From: an uncultured Pseudomonadales bacterium
GTDB taxonomy: Bacteria > Pseudomonadota > Gammaproteobacteria > Pseudomonadales > Pseudohongiellaceae
Assembly (NCBI GenBank): GCA_943842505.1
Contig: CALTDI010000010.1
Coordinates: forward strand, 186,001-250,000
DNA: 64,000 nucleotides
Direction: 5' to 3'
Shown: positions 26,306-34,711 of the stretch, piece by piece
Numbering within the stretch: position 1 is the stretch's first letter
How the letters are laid out: every line of letters begins with the position of its first letter
Notes under the pieces: model-generated
Database searches by the model: none
What the model saw: only the letters and a program-made list of their open reading frames with translations
What the model was told of the DNA's origin: nothing
Program-made: the position numbers and the translations under genes

Positions 26306-27571
26306 ATGGAATTACTAACATCGGTACAGGCATTATTCGGCATAGCAGTCTTTATAGGGATTGCCATAGTGCTAAGCGAACGGCGCACCATTCCTGGGTG
26401 GCGACTTCTTGTGGCTGGGTTGGGGTTACAATTTTTGTTTGCCTTTGCCGTCTTCAACCTGAGCTTTCTGCAACAAGTGCTGGGCTTGATAAATAGCGGC
26501 GTCAATGCCGTAGTAAGCGCCACGGAGAGTGGCACACTGTTTATCTTTGGCTATCTGGGCGGTGACCCGCTGAATGTCGACTATCCCTTTGCTGTCAGCG
26601 AGCCAGGTGCAACCCTCATTCTGGCCTTTCGAATTCTACCCTTGATTCTTGTGTTTACCGTTCTCTCGGCAATTCTCTGGCACTATCGAGTCCTGCCAGT
26701 CATCATCAAAGGCTTCTCTCTGGTTCTGCGTAAGAGCATGAAGGTAGGCGGCGCCGTTGGCTTGAGTAGCGCCGCGAATATTTTCATCGGCATGGTCGAA
26801 TCGCCCGCACTGATCCGACCCTATATAGCGGTGCTCACACGCAGCGAACTCTTTGTAGTCATGTCCTGTGGCATGGCTACCATCGCGGGTTCGGTGATGG
26901 TGTTCTATTCGATCATTCTGCAGGGAACCCTGGCTGATCCGCTGGGCCATATTATTACCGCCTCGGTGATAAGTGCGCCGGCGGCTATTATGCTCGCCCT
27001 GATCATGGTGCCGGAAACCGACGCGGCATCCAAGGAGGAGGTTGAGCTCGGAGTCGAGTACACGAGCCTAATGGATGCGATCACCAAGGGCACCTACGAT
27101 GGAGTGCGCCTAATGGTCAGTGTAGGGGCTATGATATTGGTGCTGGTGGCTCTAGTCGCTCTGGTGAACAGTGTGTTTTCATTGGTTCCATTTCCTGGAG
27201 ACGATCCGCTCACACTGCAGAGACTGTTTGGTTATGGCTTCGCACCCCTGTCCTGGTTGATGGGCATACCCTGGTCCGAGGCTCAGGCTGCCGGATCGCT
27301 TATGGGAATCAAGACTGCATTGAATGAATTGTTGGCCTTCCTGGCGCTGGCTGAATTGCCGGCGGGCAGTCTCTCGGAAAAATCTACGGTCATTATTACT
27401 TATGCGCTTTGCGGGTTTGCTAATTTCGGCAGCCTGGGAATCATGATCGCGGGGCTGAGTGGGATGTGTCCGCAGCGAGGCGCCGAGATCGTAGAGCTTG
27501 CTCCAAAATCACTGATATCGGGAACGCTGGCGACCTGCATGACCGGAGCGATCGCAGGGCTATTAAGCTAA
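26306..27571 (+). CDS. Concentrative nucleoside transporter (NupC/CNT family)
   Basis: A 421-residue protein with about ten membrane segments. CNT landmarks are GAVGLSSAANIFIGMVESPALIRPYI (near residue 150), SELFVVMSCGMATIAGSVMVFY, LMGIPWSEAQAAGSLMGIKTALNELLAF (near residue 330) and YALCGFANFGSLGIMIAGLSGM. These include the substrate-binding GxxxESP-like and NEF-like positions (here NEL). It imports nucleosides with sodium or protons. It follows a 5'-nucleotidase lipoprotein gene by 28 bases, giving a two-step nucleotide use pathway: dephosphorylate outside, import the nucleoside. Confidence 0.92.
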   Translation: MELLTSVQALFGIAVFIGIAIVLSERRTIPGWRLLVAGLGLQFLFAFAVFNLSFLQQVLGLINSGVNAVVSATESGTLFIFGYLGGDPLNVDYPFAVSEPGATLILAFRILPLILVFTVLSAILWHYRVLPVIIKGFSLVLRKSMKVGGAVGLSSAANIFIGMVESPALIRPYIAVLTRSELFVVMSCGMATIAGSVMVFYSIILQGTLADPLGHIITASVISAPAAIMLALIMVPETDAASKEEVELGVEYTSLMDAITKGTYDGVRLMVSVGAMILVLVALVALVNSVFSLVPFPGDDPLTLQRLFGYGFAPLSWLMGIPWSEAQAAGSLMGIKTALNELLAFLALAELPAGSLSEKSTVIITYALCGFANFGSLGIMIAGLSGMCPQRGAEIVELAPKSLISGTLATCMTGAIAGLLS

Positions 27572-27631
27572 TCGTTTCAACTAGAGTACTTGCGAACTGC
27601 AAGCGCTAGGATAACTGAATAGACTACATCC

Positions 27632-28711
27632 ATGACTGTTAATCGTCGTCAGTTCTTAAAGAGAAGCATTGTTGCGGGGCTTGCAGTGTCAGCTTGTCCT
27701 CTGTCATCCATCGCCGCTGAAAACTCAGCTGTGCGGCTGGCGCCATTAATGCCTGCACCGCATTATGTTGAGTCCAACGGCATTAATATGGTTGTCTATG
27801 AGAAGGGCGAAGGCCCAGTCGTGTTGTTCTGCCATGGCTGGCCCGAGTTGGCATTCAGCTGGCGTGATCAGATCGATGCAGTTGCCGCTGCAGGCTATCG
27901 AGCAATCGCACCAGATCAGCGTGGCTTCGGATTGACTGGTGGCCCCGACGATCCCCTGCAGTACGACATGCAGATCTTCTGTGACGATCTGGTTGGGCTC
28001 CTGGATGCGAAGGGTATCGACAAGGCCGTGTTCTGTGGTCACGACTGGGGTGGTGCGGTAGTTTGGTCAATGGCTAGACTGTACCCGGATCGCTGTAGCG
28101 GAATCATTGGTCTGAATACCGGGGCGGGAAGACCTGCCGGATTGCCGCCGGTTGAGAATAGCGTTCCCTCAACTATAGTTATGACGCCAAACTACTATTT
28201 CGCAACCTTTCAGCAGCCAGGGCGTGCCGAGCCTATATTGGAGAATGACGTTCGGCATACCTTTGATTTCATTCTCAGTCGCGGCGGCATCTGGAATCAG
28301 GAAGCTTTCGCGCAGATGCCCGAAGATTCTGCAGAACGACAGATGGATTTTCTCAAGTTGATTCAGCGTGCAGACCCGCCGGGCGATCCGTTTTTGTCGG
28401 AGCAGGTCATGGGATATTTCACCGAAACCTACGAGGCGACTGGGTTTACCAAGGGGCTGAATTGGTATCGCGCGGCCGCAAGGATGGGGCCAATAATGGC
28501 TAACGCGGCGCCAAGAATCGAAGTGCCAAGTCTCTACATAGGCGCAGAGAACGATGTGATTCTGCCGCCGTCATCTGCTGATGGCATGGAGGATTTTATA
28601 ACGGACCTCGAGAAATACACGGTCATGGACAGTGGGCATTGGACGCAGCAGGAAAAACCCGAAGAGGTGAATCGGGTGATCGTAGACTGGCTAAATCGCA
28701 AGATAGCCTAA
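27632..28711 (+). CDS. Tat-exported alpha/beta hydrolase, epoxide-hydrolase type
   Basis: The N-terminus NRRQFLKRSIVAGLAVSAC is a twin-arginine signal. The catalytic domain shows the HGWPE oxyanion motif (about residue 69), DQRGFGLTGG, the nucleophile Asp in GHDWGGAVVW (about residue 136) and the general base His in SGHWTQQEKPEEVN (about residue 339), with GAENDVILPP between. An Asp nucleophile and HGWP motif are characteristic of epoxide hydrolases and haloalkane dehalogenases, and epoxide hydrolase is more likely. The Tat route implies folding in the cytoplasm before export. It lies 60 bases after the nupC-like gene, and a functional link is not evident. Confidence 0.85.
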   Translation: MTVNRRQFLKRSIVAGLAVSACPLSSIAAENSAVRLAPLMPAPHYVESNGINMVVYEKGEGPVVLFCHGWPELAFSWRDQIDAVAAAGYRAIAPDQRGFGLTGGPDDPLQYDMQIFCDDLVGLLDAKGIDKAVFCGHDWGGAVVWSMARLYPDRCSGIIGLNTGAGRPAGLPPVENSVPSTIVMTPNYYFATFQQPGRAEPILENDVRHTFDFILSRGGIWNQEAFAQMPEDSAERQMDFLKLIQRADPPGDPFLSEQVMGYFTETYEATGFTKGLNWYRAAARMGPIMANAAPRIEVPSLYIGAENDVILPPSSADGMEDFITDLEKYTVMDSGHWTQQEKPEEVNRVIVDWLNRKIA

Positions 28712-28761
28712 ACGGCTTAGAGCGCAAGGGCAGAGGTTTGTAGTGACTATCTAGCAGATAC

Positions 28762-28977
28762 TTATTCGGAGATAGGCTCGAATCGCTGCAGCGTCTTGCC
28801 GTCACGCTCGATAGTCTCGAAGAACATCTCCAGCGGCCTCACCCAGAGGCCATGGTCGCCATAGAGTGCTCGGTAGAGGACTAGCGGCTCCTGGGTCTCG
28901 CTGTGATGCACCAGGTCCACGACCTCGTAGAGATTGCCCTTGAAGTGGCGATACTTGCCCTTTTTGAATTCGCTCAT
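28762..28977 (-). CDS. DUF1653 family protein
   Basis: A 71-residue protein matching DUF1653 over its full length: KGKYRHFKGNLYEVVDLVHH, EPLVLYRALYGDHGLWVRPL, FFETIERDG. The fold is a small beta barrel, with no known function. Its start overlaps the stop of the metal-sensor-like gene by 4 bases, so it is the last gene of the sigma-factor operon, at least by position. It may be co-translated without being functionally related. Confidence 0.88.
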   Translation of the reverse strand: MSEFKKGKYRHFKGNLYEVVDLVHHSETQEPLVLYRALYGDHGLWVRPLEMFFETIERDGKTLQRFEPISE

Positions 28978-29522
28978 TGGTTTGCATCCTGCGTTGGTAG
29001 GGGAGGTGGGCGCTGACCATCGGGCCCGCGTGGGCCTCTGAATCCGGGGCCACCGGATCTGCCGCGGAACTCATCACGACCGTCTCTCGGGCCGCGGCGT
29101 TGCACAAATTCCAGCGCCGCGAGTCTTTCTTCCTCGGAGAGTTGTCCGAGTATCTCGCTAGTCTGTTCGTGTGATAGTGCCTGATAGCGAATATTGGCAT
29201 CTCTCAATGTGGTGAAGGCCGCACTGAGTGCGTCTGCATCGAAGGGCTGTGCCGACATCAATTCGTTGACCTGTCGCTGTGCGTTCATCATCTCCCGACG
29301 CATCGGGCTAATTTCTTCGAAGCTCGCCCGCAGCTGCGGCTCCAATTCGCTTCTTCGCGCCTCGTCCAGATCGCGCACTATCCATCCAACATTCGGCGGC
29401 AGTGGCCTGCCAGTGCGCTGCTCCTGAAAGCTGCTGACGCGATAGGCTATGCCGCCCACGAAGAATAGATTTATCGATAGCGAAAACAATAAGCCCAGGA
29501 GTATCAGTTTATTTTTAGTCAT
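28974..29522 (-). CDS. Periplasmic heavy-metal-sensor-like protein (CnrX/ZraP type)
   Basis: A 182-residue protein with one N-terminal membrane anchor (LILLGLLFSLSINLFFVGGI), then a periplasmic helical hairpin: VGWIVRDLDEARRSELEPQL, EISPMRREMMNAQRQVNELM, DALSAAFTTLRDANIRYQAL and EILGQLSEEERLAALEFV. This four-helix pattern with LSxEER-like end is that of the CnrX/ZraP/CpxP group that bind metals or misfolded proteins and control sigma factors or kinases. The tail (residues about 145-182) is rich in Arg, Gly, Pro and Asp. It lies 2 bases after the probable anti-sigma gene. Metal binding is inferred, and no His/Met ligand cluster is obvious. Confidence 0.78.
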   Translation of the reverse strand: MTKNKLILLGLLFSLSINLFFVGGIAYRVSSFQEQRTGRPLPPNVGWIVRDLDEARRSELEPQLRASFEEISPMRREMMNAQRQVNELMSAQPFDADALSAAFTTLRDANIRYQALSHEQTSEILGQLSEEERLAALEFVQRRGPRDGRDEFRGRSGGPGFRGPRGPDGQRPPPLPTQDANQ

Positions 29523-29524
29523 GA

Positions 29525-29974
29525 CTAGAAGCGGGTCTCTGTGTAGTCAGTTAACGATAGCATCGCGAGTTCGTCGCCCCAGTATTGAAAGCCGTCGCTC
29601 TCGATTCCCACGCCGAAGCTGAAGTAGTTTGCCACTACGATTCCGAATGTTAGTGGAATGCATGCAACCATCGCCGGGCGCCAGAACTGTTTGCCAAAGC
29701 TTTCGCCAGGCAGCAGCCAGTTGGTCAGCTCTTCTAAGATGTTGCCTCTAGATTCGGGCAGAGGCTGTTTCAGGACTCGGGATTCCAGGCCAGGAAAATC
29801 TGGAACCTCTAGCTGGCCCATAAGATCGTCAACGACCCGCTCCTGGTCGAGCAGCGTTCGTGCTGCGGCGTTGTTGGCAATGATAGACTCACATTCGGCG
29901 CGCAAAGCTTTCGGCCAGCGAGCCGACTCGGCACCGTACAGGTCAACGATTCTTGTAAATTCTTCTAAGGTCAT
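29525..29974 (-). CDS. Probable anti-sigma factor, single-span membrane protein
   Basis: The frame opens at 30001, but the ATG at 29974 has AGGA seven bases upstream (AGGAACCACT) and is preferred (149 residues). The N-terminal half is cytoplasmic and charged (TLEEFTRIVDLYGAESARWP, LLDQERVVDDLMGQLEVPDF), and one membrane segment lies at about residues 95-115 (PAMVACIPLTFGIVVANYF). A short periplasmic end follows. Position directly after an ECF sigma gene and before a periplasmic sensor is that of CnrY-type anti-sigma factors. No zinc-binding HxxxCxxC motif is present. The role is inferred from context. Confidence 0.65.
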   Translation of the reverse strand: MTLEEFTRIVDLYGAESARWPKALRAECESIIANNAAARTLLDQERVVDDLMGQLEVPDFPGLESRVLKQPLPESRGNILEELTNWLLPGESFGKQFWRPAMVACIPLTFGIVVANYFSFGVGIESDGFQYWGDELAMLSLTDYTETRF

Positions 29975-30004
29975 AGTGGTTCCTGTTTCGATCAATCCCA
30001 TTGC

Positions 30005-30757
30005 CTACTGGCTCGCTGTCAGTTGTTCCCTCAGGCTGCGCTTTGCTCTGGCAATCGCAGATTCCAATGCCTTGACAGAGATATTCATAATAGCAGCCGC
30101 CTCTTTGTTGGAGAATCCCTGGTAGTGGCACAGGGTCAATGCGCTGCGTTGATTCTCTGGAAGCGTGCTTATGGCTTCTTGTAGAAGCCTGAGCTTATCG
30201 CCACCGGTGTCATTGGCTTCTCCGGCTTCGGGTAGAGAAGCAAAATCTTCCTCATCGAATGACTTCTGTGTCTGGACTCTTCCATGTTTACGTAAGTAGT
30301 CTATGCACAGGTTGTGGGCTATACGATGCAGCCATGTAGTAAGTTTCGATTTGTCTGATTTCCATTTTTTGGCATTCATCCAAAGTCTGAGAAACACTTC
30401 CTGGGTTATATCCTCGGTATCCTTCTGATTGCCTAATAGCCTGTAGGCATAGTGACTAATGGATTTTAGATGCTGCTTTACCAGCATTTGATAGGCTGCT
30501 CTGTCGCCCATGCAAACTGCCTGCATCAATTCTTCGTCAGTCATTTCAATTTCGATCTGATCTGGCTCGTTATAGATAGACAAGGCTTCGCATCGTGCTT
30601 GTGGCTCTGGGTCATCGGTGGCTGTAGATTTGGTTTCTTCATACAGTCTATCGGACGATTTGTTGTTTTGAGCAGTGAGCGAAAGTTCCCGATACGAATT
30701 CCCTTGCCTGTGTATTGAGCCTCTATTAGAGCATGCGTCTCCTGCCAAGTTTTTCAC
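30005..30757 (-). CDS. ECF-family RNA polymerase sigma factor (locus 1)
   Basis: Region 2 is DRAAYQMLVKQHLKSISHYAY...DTEDITQEVFLRLWMNAKKW, and region 4 is LPENQRSALTLCHYQGFSNKEAAAIMNISVKALESAIARAKRSL. The longest frame starts with GTG at 30757, preceded by AGGGA, and adds about 70 polar residues to the N-terminus. An ATG at 30544 (MTDEELMQAV) begins where homology begins and would give a normal 179-residue sigma factor, so the start is uncertain. The order EF-hand protein, sigma factor, probable anti-sigma, metal-sensor-like protein on one strand suggests a cell-envelope or metal response with autoregulation. Confidence 0.9.
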   Translation of the reverse strand: MKNLAGDACSNRGSIHRQGNSYRELSLTAQNNKSSDRLYEETKSTATDDPEPQARCEALSIYNEPDQIEIEMTDEELMQAVCMGDRAAYQMLVKQHLKSISHYAYRLLGNQKDTEDITQEVFLRLWMNAKKWKSDKSKLTTWLHRIAHNLCIDYLRKHGRVQTQKSFDEEDFASLPEAGEANDTGGDKLRLLQEAISTLPENQRSALTLCHYQGFSNKEAAAIMNISVKALESAIARAKRSLREQLTASQ

Positions 30758-30781
30758 GAGTCGCCGTCCCTGGCTATCGGC

Positions 30782-31333
30782 TTATGCTCCTCGGGGCTTG
30801 CCACCACGTTTGCCGTTACGTTCGCCGCCAGGTCGGCGACGTTCTGGGCGTTTGGGCCTAAGCTCTTCGGCGCTCAGAAGCCCGTTGTTGTCGCTATCGA
30901 GAGAGAGGAAATTTGCCTCCTGAAATTCCATAAGACTTACGGTTTCATCACCGTTTGCATCCATCTCCTGAAAGCGTGCTGTGGCACGTTCAGCCATCTC
31001 CGCCCGGCGCTCCTGCATACGAGCGATCTGCTCTTCGCTAGGTTCGCGCTGCGGTCGATCCGCGTTGTCATCTCCACGATTTCTGGATTCGGGCCCGCGT
31101 CTGGGTCCGCCATTTAGAAACTCATCGACAGTCAGGACGCCATTGCCATCGCTGTCGAGGCGGCCCAAACTTTCGGCACCACGTTGTTGAAACTCTTCGA
31201 AGTTGACGGAGCCGTCTCCGTTCTGATCGAGATTGCTTAGTGCTCTATTGCGACCATGATCCTCGTCGGCCGCTAGTGCCGAGCTCGAAAGTCCAAGCAC
31301 ACTCATTGCAATTACTACTGATAATCTGTTCAT
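30782..31333 (-). CDS. Secreted EF-hand protein with four calcium-binding loops
   Basis: Signal peptide MNRLSVVIAMSVLGLSSSALA, then two EF-hand pairs. Loops: LDQNGDGSVNFEEF (about residue 35), LDSDGNGVLTVDEF, MDANGDETVSLMEF and LDSDNNGLLSAEEL. All carry acidic residues at positions 1, 3, 5 and 12. The middle (PRRGPESRNRGDDNADRP) and the tail are rich in Arg, Gly and Pro. Such proteins bind calcium in the periplasm, either as sensor or buffer. AGGAG lies before the ATG. It is the first gene of the sigma-factor operon (25-base gap to the GTG start of the sigma gene), so calcium or a similar metal may be the signal. Confidence 0.88.
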   Translation of the reverse strand: MNRLSVVIAMSVLGLSSSALAADEDHGRNRALSNLDQNGDGSVNFEEFQQRGAESLGRLDSDGNGVLTVDEFLNGGPRRGPESRNRGDDNADRPQREPSEEQIARMQERRAEMAERATARFQEMDANGDETVSLMEFQEANFLSLDSDNNGLLSAEELRPKRPERRRPGGERNGKRGGKPRGA

Positions 31334-31738
31334 GATTCCTACTCCTGAAATCTATTTGGCTCTTGCAATAGCCGGGTTTTGGGTTAGTAGCTGCAGTCAA
31401 TACCCTATACGCGAGAACGGGGAATACCCGTCGCAGATTTATCTCGAGTCAGTACTAGCCGCTTGTGTGCCAAGCGCAGGGCTAGAGGATTCAGTGGCTA
31501 TGGGGGCTAGCCTTCGCTATGGCCCTAGTGGCAAGGCGGCGCTGTGTCTGTGGCTATTGGCCCCCAGGCAGGTAGGCAAATGGCATTTTGTAAGACCCAT
31601 CCTGAGAATTCTGATAGAATTCAGCCTGATTTTTAGCAAGCCAGAGCAAGGTATTCGGCGCGTCTGCCGCAGCCTGGGCTCAGTCAATTTCTAAACAGGT
31701 TTGATGCCTCAGGCAGTCTTAGAGGGTATGTATTGCTC
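31334..31738. other. Intergenic region upstream of KorA
   Basis: A spacer of about 405 bases between the EF-hand gene and the korA-like gene, divergent. One 120-codon frame (31332-31694) overlaps the EF-hand start and shows no family or protein-like composition. No clear promoter pair was found. AGAGGG at 31721-31726 is the likely ribosome-binding site for the downstream gene. Confidence 0.4.
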
Positions 31739-33625
31739 ATGGAATTAGCAGAAGAAAATTTAGATGAACATCATCTGGACGAGAAGGAAGTTGTCGACGT
31801 AGTAGTGCGCTTCGCTGGGGACTCCGGTGATGGCATGCAGTTGACCGGAACGAACTTCACCGAAGCCACGGCACTGTATGGTAATGATCTGTCGACGTTT
31901 CCAGACTTTCCTGCTGAGATCCGGGCACCCATAGGTGCCACCTTCGGTGTCTCCGCATTTCAGATTTATTTCGGTGCCGAAGATGTGACCACGGCGGGAG
32001 ATGCGCTGGATGTTCTCGTCGCAATGAATCCCGCTGCCCTGACTACCAATGTTGGCAACCTGGTGGAAGGTGGTTTACTCATCGTCGACAGTGGTGCATT
32101 CACCGCGAAGAATCTAAGCAAAGCCAAGTACCAGGTGAATCCGTTGGAAGATGGATCGCTGGAGAAGTTTCGCGTTCTGGAAATAGACATTACCAAGCAG
32201 GTTCTAGCCGCAGTTGCAGAATTTAATCTTGGTCATAAGACGGGTGTTCGTAGCAAGAATATGTGGACTCTCGGTCTGGTGCTCTGGTTGTTTGACAGGG
32301 ATCGCGCTGGAACCATCGAAAGACTGAAAACCAAATTTGCCAGCAAGCCCGAGATAGCGAGTGCGAACATCGCCGCATTGAACGCGGGTCACGCCTATGG
32401 TGAAACCGCCGAACTTCCCGCTGGCATTCATGTCTATAAGGTTCCCAAGGCAAAAGTTGCACCCGGCACCTATAGAAATATGACCGGGACCAATGCGCTG
32501 GCCTGGGGCTTGATCGCAGGTTCCGAACTGGCAAATATCGATTTGTTGTTTGCGTCCTATCCGATTACTCCAGCATCGAATCTATTGCATGAGTTAGTGC
32601 GCCATAGAGAATTCAATATCAATACGTTTCAGGCCGAGGACGAGATCGCAGCGGTGTGTGCCGCAATCGGCGCATCCTTCGCCGGCTCCCTTGGCGTCAC
32701 GTCAAGTGCCGGCCCCGGTATTGCATTGAAGGCAGAGGGCATAGCCCTTGCCTGTGCGACCGAGTTGCCGCTAGTGGTCGTCAATACCCAGCGCGGTGGG
32801 CCCTCGACTGGCCTGCCGACCAAGACCGAGCAGTCGGATCTAAACATGGCACTGTATGGCAGGCACGGTGATACGCCTATGCCGGTCATTGCCTCATCGT
32901 CCCCTGTCGATTGTTTCGATGTGGCCATAGAGGCGGTTCGTCTGGCGACAAAGTATATGACCCCAGTGATGCTGCTCTCCGATGGTTATCTGGCGAATGC
33001 GGCAGAGCCCTGGAAGATTCCAGATATGTCAGAGTTCGAGCCCTTTCCTGTAGAGCACTATACCAAGGCAGAAGACTTTAAGCCTTCTATACGCAATAGC
33101 GAGACGCTGGCGCGCGTCTGGCCCAAGCCTGGCACTGCCGGGCTAGAGCACCGTATCGGCGGCATAGAGCGCAGCTTCGATACCGGTGATATATCCTATG
33201 ATCCGGCAAACCATCAGAAGATGACCGACTTGCGTCAGGCGAAGATAGCCTCGATAGCGAACGATATTCCGCTACAGGAAGTCTGTCTGGGCAATGATTC
33301 CGGAAAGTTAGCGGTCGTTGGTTGGGGTTCCACTTTCGGCGCTATACATCAGGCAGTCAAACGAGCAAGAGCGGAGGGCCTGGACGCGTCCCATATACAT
33401 GTCCGTTATCTTTCTCCACTGCCACGCAACCTGGGCGAACTACTTAAGCGCTTCGACTCGATATTGGTGCCGGAGATGAACACGGGGCAATTCGTAAATT
33501 TGATTCGCTCCGAGTATTTGATCGATGCGCAGGCCTTAAACAAGGTGGCCGGGCAACCATTTAAAATTGGTGAAATTCTAGCGGCAATTCACGCAAATCT
33601 TGCTGATACAGGGGGCAAATCATGA
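31739..33625 (+). CDS. korA: 2-oxoacid:ferredoxin oxidoreductase, fused gamma-alpha subunit
   Basis: The ATG at 31739 is preceded by AGAGGG 12 bases upstream. A TTG at 31733 is an alternative. Residues about 15-200 are the gamma domain (VRFAGDSGDGMQLTG), and residues about 235-620 are the alpha domain with thiamine-diphosphate-site contacts (YPITPASNLLHELV, FQAEDEIAAVCAAIGASFAG, SSAGPGIALKAEGIALA, RGGPSTGLPTKTEQSDL). With the beta subunit at 33622 it forms an alpha-gamma/beta KorAB-type enzyme that oxidises 2-oxoglutarate (or another 2-oxoacid) to acyl-CoA and reduces ferredoxin. In aerobes it bypasses 2-oxoglutarate dehydrogenase or supplies reduced ferredoxin. Substrate named by similarity. 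Confidence 0.88.
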   Translation: MELAEENLDEHHLDEKEVVDVVVRFAGDSGDGMQLTGTNFTEATALYGNDLSTFPDFPAEIRAPIGATFGVSAFQIYFGAEDVTTAGDALDVLVAMNPAALTTNVGNLVEGGLLIVDSGAFTAKNLSKAKYQVNPLEDGSLEKFRVLEIDITKQVLAAVAEFNLGHKTGVRSKNMWTLGLVLWLFDRDRAGTIERLKTKFASKPEIASANIAALNAGHAYGETAELPAGIHVYKVPKAKVAPGTYRNMTGTNALAWGLIAGSELANIDLLFASYPITPASNLLHELVRHREFNINTFQAEDEIAAVCAAIGASFAGSLGVTSSAGPGIALKAEGIALACATELPLVVVNTQRGGPSTGLPTKTEQSDLNMALYGRHGDTPMPVIASSSPVDCFDVAIEAVRLATKYMTPVMLLSDGYLANAAEPWKIPDMSEFEPFPVEHYTKAEDFKPSIRNSETLARVWPKPGTAGLEHRIGGIERSFDTGDISYDPANHQKMTDLRQAKIASIANDIPLQEVCLGNDSGKLAVVGWGSTFGAIHQAVKRARAEGLDASHIHVRYLSPLPRNLGELLKRFDSILVPEMNTGQFVNLIRSEYLIDAQALNKVAGQPFKIGEILAAIHANLADTGGKS

Positions 33626-34620
33626 ACCAGGCTCTACCTAAGTTGACCGTAAAAGACTATGCCTCCGATCAGGAAGTGCGTTGGTGTCCGGGTTGTGGCG
33701 ACTACGCCATACTGAAGACGATTCAGAAATTGATGCCAACGTTTGAACAGCCAAAAGAGAATCAGGTTTTCATCTCCGGTATCGGTTGTTCATCGCGCTT
33801 TCCCTACTATATGAACACCTTCGGCTTTCATACTATCCATGGTCGTGCGCCCGCTATCGCTACCGGCGTCAAGCTCGCCAACCCCGAGCTGGATGTCTGG
33901 GTAATTACCGGTGACGGTGACGGGTTCAGTATCGGCGGTAATCATATGTTGCACGTATTGCGGCGTAATGTAGACCTGCAGATTCTACTTTTTAATAATG
34001 AAATCTACGGATTGACTAAGGGGCAGTATTCTCCCACCTCGCAAACAGGCACCCGATCGCCGTCATCTCCAACTGGCTCTATCGATCTGCCTTTGTCTCC
34101 CTGCGAAGTAGCATTGGGGTCCGGTGGAACCTTTATCGCCAGAACAATCGACACCGAGGCAAAGCATCTCTCTGCGGTAGTGACTCGGGGTCATGATCAT
34201 AGAGGCGCTTCATTCATAGAAATTTTGCAGAACTGCCCAATTTATAACGACGGCATATTCGATCAGGTGAAGGATAAGAAGATCGCTGCCGACTTCAAGG
34301 TGGAGCTTGTCCATGGTGAGCCGGTAGTGTTTGGTAAGGAGCGTGAACAGGGCATTAGTCTCAATCACGACACCCTGAAGCTAGAACTAGTCGATGCCAC
34401 CAGTGACGATGTGCTGATTCACGACGAAACGAATAAGATTCTGGCTACTATGCTGGCGACTATGAAGGGGCCAGATTTTCCCGTAGCAGTGGGTGTGATC
34501 TACCGAGAGGATAAGTCATCCTATGTAGATGACTCGCAGCAGCAGCTAATCTCGGTGCGCGCCGCGAAGGGATCCATGCAGGAGCTATTGCATAGTGGTC
34601 ATACCTGGCACGTGGAATAG
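33622..34620 (+). CDS. korB: 2-oxoacid:ferredoxin oxidoreductase, beta subunit
   Basis: A 332-residue protein that starts by a 4-base overlap (ATGA) with korA. The N-terminal RWCPGCGDYAILKTIQKL holds Cys ligands of the [4Fe-4S] cluster, GIGCSSRFPYYMNTFGFHTI follows, and the thiamine-diphosphate motif GDGDGFSIGGNH to NNEIYGLTKGQYSPTS lies near residues 95-140. This is the ThDP-binding half of the enzyme encoded by the gene pair. No ferredoxin-like delta subunit is encoded nearby, which fits the two-subunit KorAB type. Confidence 0.92.
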   Translation: MNQALPKLTVKDYASDQEVRWCPGCGDYAILKTIQKLMPTFEQPKENQVFISGIGCSSRFPYYMNTFGFHTIHGRAPAIATGVKLANPELDVWVITGDGDGFSIGGNHMLHVLRRNVDLQILLFNNEIYGLTKGQYSPTSQTGTRSPSSPTGSIDLPLSPCEVALGSGGTFIARTIDTEAKHLSAVVTRGHDHRGASFIEILQNCPIYNDGIFDQVKDKKIAADFKVELVHGEPVVFGKEREQGISLNHDTLKLELVDATSDDVLIHDETNKILATMLATMKGPDFPVAVGVIYREDKSSYVDDSQQQLISVRAAKGSMQELLHSGHTWHVE

Positions 34621-34711
34621 AAAGAGAGCCGTTGTAACTGGCAGGAAGATTTTTTTCGGCGAGTTGTTCTTTGTCAAACAATTACAATAGATAGTGGTGT
34701 AAACTAAGCTT

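Noticed and set aside
31332..31694. 120-codon frame in the spacer before korA
   Set aside because: It overlaps the EF-hand gene start, has no recognisable family or ribosome-binding site, and its composition is not protein-like.
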